From: Cryptoclostridium sp036644995
GTDB taxonomy: Bacteria; Bacillota; Dehalobacteriia; UBA7702
Assembly: GCA_036644995.1 (NCBI GenBank)
Contig: JAVXOZ010000009.1
Coordinates: forward strand, 1-64,000
Direction: 5' to 3'
Length of the DNA: 64,000 bases
Made by a program: the position numbers and the translations under genes. How positions within the stretch are numbered: position 1 is the stretch's first letter; the number at the start of each line of letters is the position of its first letter. Under the pieces are notes generated by a model that saw only the letters and a list, made by a program, of their open reading frames with translations, did no database searches and had not been told where the DNA came from. Below, in pieces: positions 59,828 through 64,000 of this stretch.

Positions 59828-59979
59828 TATAAATTGTTCTCCTTATAATAACTTACTATTTCCCGTGGGAAATATATTCATTAGAAAATACCTATTTTAA
59901 AAATTCATCACCTCATAGAAACTAAAATCTATGATTCAAAATATCTATATATCTATTAACAGATATAGGAAAAATCCCA

Positions 59980-60645
59980 TTACATGGCAATGCCTGCCAT
60001 GGAATATATCCAAGATGATATGGCTGTTACCGGGGTGCTGATAATAAAGCTGATAACAGAACGTCCACCAAAAATGGGGAAGCACATTGCCATCATAATA
60101 ATCATGCCGAATTGCTCAATTTGATAATAGCGATAACGCAGCTCGTTGGATAAAAATGCCGCTAAAACCCGAGAACCATCCAAAGGGGGCACGGGTATTA
60201 AATTAAACACCATTAAAACAATGTTTATTTGGATAAAATACATTAAAAAATAAGCAAAATAATAGGCAGCCCCTGCCAATGAAGGTGAAACCATCCCCAT
60301 TAAAAACTCATTGGTAAAGAGCAGTAAAATCCCACCAATTAAAGCCATTACCAAATTAGATGCAGGACCGGCTATTGCCACTATTGCCATACCTTTTTCT
60401 CTATTTTTAAATGCCATGGGGTTCACCGGCACAGGTTTAGCCCAGCCAAAACCTACCAACAGTAAAAACAAAGCACCGATGGGGTCTAAATGCTTTAAAG
60501 GGTTTAGGCTTAAACGCCCTTGACTTTTGGCGGTGTTATCGCCCAATTTATACGCTACATAACCGTGAGACAGCTCATGCAAGGTTAAGGCAATCAAAAT
60601 TGCGGGAATGGATAATAAAATCCGAGATAAACTTAAATCAAACAT
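59980..60645 (-). CDS. M50-family site-2-type metalloprotease
   Basis: A 221-residue polytopic membrane protease. The zinc motif HELSHG is in the first helix (about 23-28), GPASNLVMALIGG follows near 93, and the second metal motif NLIPVPPLDGSRVL is near 148. About five membrane helices are visible. This matches the short M50 peptidases (YwhC-like) without PDZ domains; the substrate is unknown. It lies 22 bp after the tRNA nucleotidyltransferase gene on the same strand, with AAGGAG before the ATG, so the two are likely co-transcribed. Confidence 0.93.
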   Translation of the reverse strand: MFDLSLSRILLSIPAILIALTLHELSHGYVAYKLGDNTAKSQGRLSLNPLKHLDPIGALFLLLVGFGWAKPVPVNPMAFKNREKGMAIVAIAGPASNLVMALIGGILLLFTNEFLMGMVSPSLAGAAYYFAYFLMYFIQINIVLMVFNLIPVPPLDGSRVLAAFLSNELRYRYYQIEQFGMIIMMAMCFPIFGGRSVISFIISTPVTAISSWIYSMAGIAM

Positions 60646-60667
60646 CTACATCTCCTTAATATACAAC

Positions 60668-63289
60668 TTAATCGTTATATTTACCTTTTAATAAATTCGC
60701 TTCCACATAGCCTAATTCCTTTTCTTTTGTTGGGAGATTACCTGTGGTTTTAGCACGAATTAAGTCTTCCAAAATTTTAGGGGTCATATTTCGCTGAAAT
60801 CCCTGAAGATTTTTCAGGTCTTTGCGTTCACAAAGAATACGGTATTGGAAAAATTTCATAAAAACAGTGCCCATTTCGGTTCTAAATTCTTCATTAGCTT
60901 TCAAAAATAAAACTATAACAATTTCCGAACTTAAATCCGAAAGTAAATAATACCATTCCACATCGTCCATTTCTTTAAACTCATCGTATATATAACCTTT
61001 GGTGTGGTTTAAGGTATAGGCATTATCTTTATAGGAACGGCGGCCATCTATTTTATCAAAAAATTCATCCAATTCATCCTTGGTAAAATCAACTATCAAA
61101 AGTAAAAAATAAACCAAAGGAATATCCGGCTTATTCTTTAAAAATTTTAAAAATGGAACCTTATCTTCAAACCATTTGCTTAGTTCGCCCAAGGAATAAT
61201 CAAATTTATGCCCGGGAAAAATATATTGCCATAAACCATATTCATTGTATAGCTGCAAAATATCATAGGGATTTTCTTCTTTTAAAGAAATTACCACTTC
61301 CTGCCAAATACGACGATAGGAAAGCTTTTCAAAAACACCATCCTGCACCGCTTTGGCGGCAAACATTTTGGTTTCTTCCTCCAATGTAAATTCATAACGC
61401 ACAGCAAAACGCAGTGCCCGCAATAATCTGGTGGGGTCTTCCACAAAGCTTAAATTGTGTAAAACACGCAACTGACGTTTTTCCAAATCTTCTCTGCCGT
61501 TATAATAATCTATTAAAATACCAATGGTGCTAAAATTTAAGGAAATAGCCATGGCATTAACTGTGAAATCACGGCGGTATAAATCTTGACGCAAGGTGCT
61601 GGTTTCCACCTGTGGCATTGCCGCAGGGTATTCATAAAATTCCGTTCTTGCTGATGCTATATCCAGTTTTAAATAACCGTCTATCACCACATTGGCAGTG
61701 CCAAAACGCTCATAAGCCGTAAGCTGACCATTATACACTTCCGCCACTACCCGAGCAAATTCAATGCCATCACCCTCCACCACAATATCTAAATCAGAAG
61801 AAGATGTTTCTAACAGCATATCCCTAACCAAGCCACCAACCAAGAAAACTCTGCATCCTTTTCTATCAGCCAAAGAGGCAATTTCCCCTAAAATGCGGTA
61901 AGTGTTCTCGGGCAAAGAGTTTTTTAATTTTTGCAAAACATTACTGTAATCCTGGGAAATAAGTGTAGGTTGGTAAGTGGTTCTGTGACGGGATATTATT
62001 TTTTCACCATATAGTAGCTGTAATAAATCTGTGCGGGATATTATTCCCACCAATTCCTCCCCACGCATCACCGGGAAACGCCCAACATTTTCCTTTAGCA
62101 TCATAGTTCTGGCTTGTTCCACAGGCATAGATTCATCCAATGTTACAATATGGTGGGACATATAACCTTTAACCGGTACTTTACCAAAACCGTGGTATTT
62201 GGCTTTTTCCACATCTCGCCGTGAAATAATGCCGATAACTTTATTATCATCCATCACAGGGTAGCCCGAATGCCCATAACGCATTAAGTATTCATCTACC
62301 TCATTAATGGTGGTAGATGACTTTATGGTTTTAACCGGGGTGGTCATAATATCCCCCACGGTTAAAGGAGGAGCAATAACGGATTCTAAAGTTTTTTCCA
62401 AATAGGCAACAACTTCATCTAAAGAAATATTATCCGCATCTTTAAGCATGGCACTTGAGGCATGGTCGTGCCCTACACCGCCGTAAAATTTTAAAACTTC
62501 ACGCACGTTTATTTCCTCGGCACTGCTTCTGGCAACAATATAAATACGGTTGCCCATACGCACCACGGAAAAAATAGCATCTACAATATGAAAATCTCTT
62601 ATTTTTCCGGTTATCAGTGCTAATTCCCCCACAAATTCATCTGTTTGGGTAATCCCAAAAAGCACTTTTTTACCACGGATAGTTTTTATATAGCAATTCG
62701 CCATTAAATCATTAAGTAATTCTTGTTGTTCCGGGGTATATGCCCTAACAATATAATTGGCAACAACGTTTAAATTAGCGCCCTGTTTTAAAAGCCAAGC
62801 CGCAGCTTCCACATCCCTATAAGTGGTGCTGGAATAAGAAAGAGAGCCGGTATCTTCATAAATTCCCAAAGCAAAAACCGTTGCCTCCTGAGAATCTATT
62901 TTTATGTTATTTTCTCTAATCAATTCCACTAATTGAGTAACATTAGCCCCTAATTTTTCATAATGCAGTTCTGCACCTTCTATTTCAGAATCAGAGGGCA
63001 AATGATGGTCGTAAATAATAACTTTTAAATTTTCATTATCCAAAACCGCAGCAAATTCCTGCAAACGTTTTTTGCTGCGAGTATCCACCATTATTAGGGT
63101 ATCCACATCTTTTTTATTTTTGTAATTTTGAATTTCTATGGCTTCTTTATGTAGATTTATAAAATCCAAAACATTATTATCGGCCTTGCCAACGGTAACA
63201 AGAGTGGCATCGGGATAGATTTTTTTTGCTGCCACCATAGATGCCAAAGCATCAAAATCCAAATTGGGATGACCAATAATTATTTTCAT
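60668..63289 (-). CDS. DHH-CBS-fused tRNA nucleotidyltransferase
   Basis: A large 873-residue protein. Residues 1 to about 300 are a DHH/DHHA1 phosphoesterase (IIGHPNLDFDALASMVAAKK; YDHHLPSD; GGVGHDHASSAMLKDA). Two CBS domains occupy about 310-430 (VGDIMTTPVKTI; VKGYMSHHIVTLD). The tRNA nucleotidyltransferase head is about 455-600 (VFLVGGLVRDMLL; SDLDIVVEGDG with catalytic acids; RRDFTVNAMA), followed by its RNA-binding helices (FVEDPTRLLRALRFA). Such fusions are known in Firmicutes and Aquifex as A- or CCA-adding enzymes; both tRNAs in this window already encode CCA, so repair is a likely role. ATG at 63289 has GGAG six bases upstream. Confidence 0.94.
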   Translation of the reverse strand: MKIIIGHPNLDFDALASMVAAKKIYPDATLVTVGKADNNVLDFINLHKEAIEIQNYKNKKDVDTLIMVDTRSKKRLQEFAAVLDNENLKVIIYDHHLPSDSEIEGAELHYEKLGANVTQLVELIRENNIKIDSQEATVFALGIYEDTGSLSYSSTTYRDVEAAAWLLKQGANLNVVANYIVRAYTPEQQELLNDLMANCYIKTIRGKKVLFGITQTDEFVGELALITGKIRDFHIVDAIFSVVRMGNRIYIVARSSAEEINVREVLKFYGGVGHDHASSAMLKDADNISLDEVVAYLEKTLESVIAPPLTVGDIMTTPVKTIKSSTTINEVDEYLMRYGHSGYPVMDDNKVIGIISRRDVEKAKYHGFGKVPVKGYMSHHIVTLDESMPVEQARTMMLKENVGRFPVMRGEELVGIISRTDLLQLLYGEKIISRHRTTYQPTLISQDYSNVLQKLKNSLPENTYRILGEIASLADRKGCRVFLVGGLVRDMLLETSSSDLDIVVEGDGIEFARVVAEVYNGQLTAYERFGTANVVIDGYLKLDIASARTEFYEYPAAMPQVETSTLRQDLYRRDFTVNAMAISLNFSTIGILIDYYNGREDLEKRQLRVLHNLSFVEDPTRLLRALRFAVRYEFTLEEETKMFAAKAVQDGVFEKLSYRRIWQEVVISLKEENPYDILQLYNEYGLWQYIFPGHKFDYSLGELSKWFEDKVPFLKFLKNKPDIPLVYFLLLIVDFTKDELDEFFDKIDGRRSYKDNAYTLNHTKGYIYDEFKEMDDVEWYYLLSDLSSEIVIVLFLKANEEFRTEMGTVFMKFFQYRILCERKDLKNLQGFQRNMTPKILEDLIRAKTTGNLPTKEKELGYVEANLLKGKYND

Positions 63290-63310
63290 CAAAAACTCCT
63301 CGCTTTATAT

Positions 63311-63355
63311 AATTAAGTTTATCTTAAACAATTAATTAAGTTTATCTTAAACAAT
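63311..63355. repeat. Two 22-bp direct repeats upstream of the nucleotidyltransferase gene
   Basis: AATTAAGTTTATCTTAAACA (plus AT) occurs at 63311-63332 and again at 63334-63355. Each unit contains the palindrome TTAAG-TTTAT-CTTAA. The position, 22-66 bp before the gene, is compatible with tandem operators. The rest of 63356-63613 is AT-rich with nothing clear. Confidence 0.6.
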
Positions 63356-63613
63356 GCCAAATACTATACCATAATCACTTTGTAAAGTATTATTATATCA
63401 AAAATTAAGGATAAGTTAAAGGCAAATTTGCATAAATACATCAAAATAACCTAACTTTTCACAAAATAGGACACTTTTACATAAATTACATATAGCATTT
63501 TTTCTAAGTTTATATTATAATTATGTAGTGATTATGTAATGTTACTAATTTACCCATAATAAAAATCAATCTTTTAGTATATAAAAGTCCATAATGAGGA
63601 GAATCCGAATTAT

Positions 63614-64000
63614 ATGAATAATGTTGAAGATACTGTGGTTTTGGGGTTGGACATCGGTTCAACCACAGTGAAAACCACAGTCTTGGATCAAAAAAACAAC
63701 TGCATATTCAAGTGTTATCAACGACACTTTTCTGATATTCGTGCCACTGTACTCAGCATATTAAACAAAGCAAAAGATGCCTTGGGCGATAAGGAGCTTT
63801 CAGTTATTATCACCGGTTCAGGTGGTTTAAGCTTAAGCGAACATATGCAATTACCTTTTATCCAAGAGGTTATTGCTTGCACCAAGGCAGTAGAGGAATT
63901 TATTCCCCAAACCGATGTGGTTATAGAGCTGGGTGGAGAAGACGCTAAAATAACATATTTTGGCAATGTAATGGAACAACGCATGAATGGTGCCTGTGCA
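63614..64000 (+). CDS. BadF/HgdC-type CoA-enzyme activase, 5' part
   Basis: The frame is open from ATG 63614 to the end of the window (129 codons seen). It starts VVLGLDIGSTTVKTTVLDQK, the ASKHA phosphate-1 motif, with VIITGSGGLSLSEHM and VVIELGGEDAKITYFG, and ends near MEQRMNGACA, where activators of 2-hydroxyacyl-CoA dehydratases carry the Fe-S cysteine. It is either a short activator (about 260 residues) or the N-terminus of the long fused activase with DUF2229 (about 1400 residues); the wording of the motifs favours the long form. GAGGAG lies 12 bases before the ATG. Confidence 0.85.
   Translation, partial: MNNVEDTVVLGLDIGSTTVKTTVLDQKNNCIFKCYQRHFSDIRATVLSILNKAKDALGDKELSVIITGSGGLSLSEHMQLPFIQEVIACTKAVEEFIPQTDVVIELGGEDAKITYFGNVMEQRMNGACA

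Noticed and set aside
59828..59979. T-box leader of trpS
   Set aside because: No T-box sequence, specifier loop or terminator/antiterminator pair is visible; only a short TTTCCCGTGGGAAA palindrome.

Overview
The window looks like chromosome from an anaerobic, low-GC, spore-forming Firmicute of clostridial or Peptococcaceae type. The reasons are AT-rich intergenic DNA, strong GGAGG ribosome binding sites, sigma-A promoters with 17-bp spacers, spore-related genes (a GerMN-domain protein and GerW/YtfJ), the gene order trpS-scpA-scpB-DUF2953-ytfJ, the order polA-mutM-coaE-slt, and a fully anaerobic cobalt-early cobamide pathway. I cannot name the species. An in-frame UAG inside an otherwise intact monomethylamine methyltransferase gene (mtmB), together with near-absence of UAG as a stop codon (1 of 54 complete genes), points to an organism that encodes pyrrolysine.

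Layout. Positions 1-21800 are housekeeping and accessory genes, mostly on the minus strand: purA, a spore/surface-type protein, serA, a polysaccharide deacetylase, a YfbR-like nucleotidase, a DUF3786 protein, dinB, twin zinc-ribbon genes, tRNA-Trp, a ZTP riboswitch with a stand-alone AICAR transformylase, topB, a GerMN protein, tRNA-Leu, a lytic transglycosylase, a mutM-coaE gene fusion and polA. Positions 22100-29670 are a methylamine island on the plus strand: a CobW-type GTPase, a RACo/RamA-type corrinoid activator, MtmC, MtmB (UAG), an MtaA/MtbA-type methyltransferase and an Amt transporter. A PocR-AraC regulator follows on the opposite strand. Positions 32017-55357 are cobamide and tetrapyrrole synthesis: cobD-cobO, then two divergent transcription units that each carry their own cobalamin riboswitch and terminator. 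One is cbiM-N-Q-O-K (cobalt uptake and chelation, minus). The other is a 17-gene, 17-kb operon (plus) running from cbiP to cbiF that also contains hemA, sirC, hemC, cobA-hemD, hemB and hemL. Positions 56233-63289 are a minus-strand housekeeping block (gerW, DUF2953, scpB, scpA, trpS, M50 protease, DHH-CBS-tRNA nucleotidyltransferase). The window ends inside a BadF/HgdC-type activase gene.

How it fits together: the island demethylates monomethylamine through a corrinoid protein, which needs cobamide. The neighbouring operons take up cobalt, build the corrin ring from glutamyl-tRNA and are repressed by cobalamin. RACo re-activates the corrinoid, Amt could import methylammonium or move the ammonium released, and PocR-AraC is a likely local regulator.

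The least explained feature is a 161-162-bp non-coding repeat present in five copies (7546, 9381, 11522, 55457, 55645). Every copy is bracketed by near-identical copies of its own local target, usually a palindrome. A matching empty site (10770-10845) and a doubly filled site (55408-55860) reduce to exactly the same length when the inserts and duplicated palindromes are removed. This suggests a small hairpin-rich mobile element that duplicates palindromic targets.
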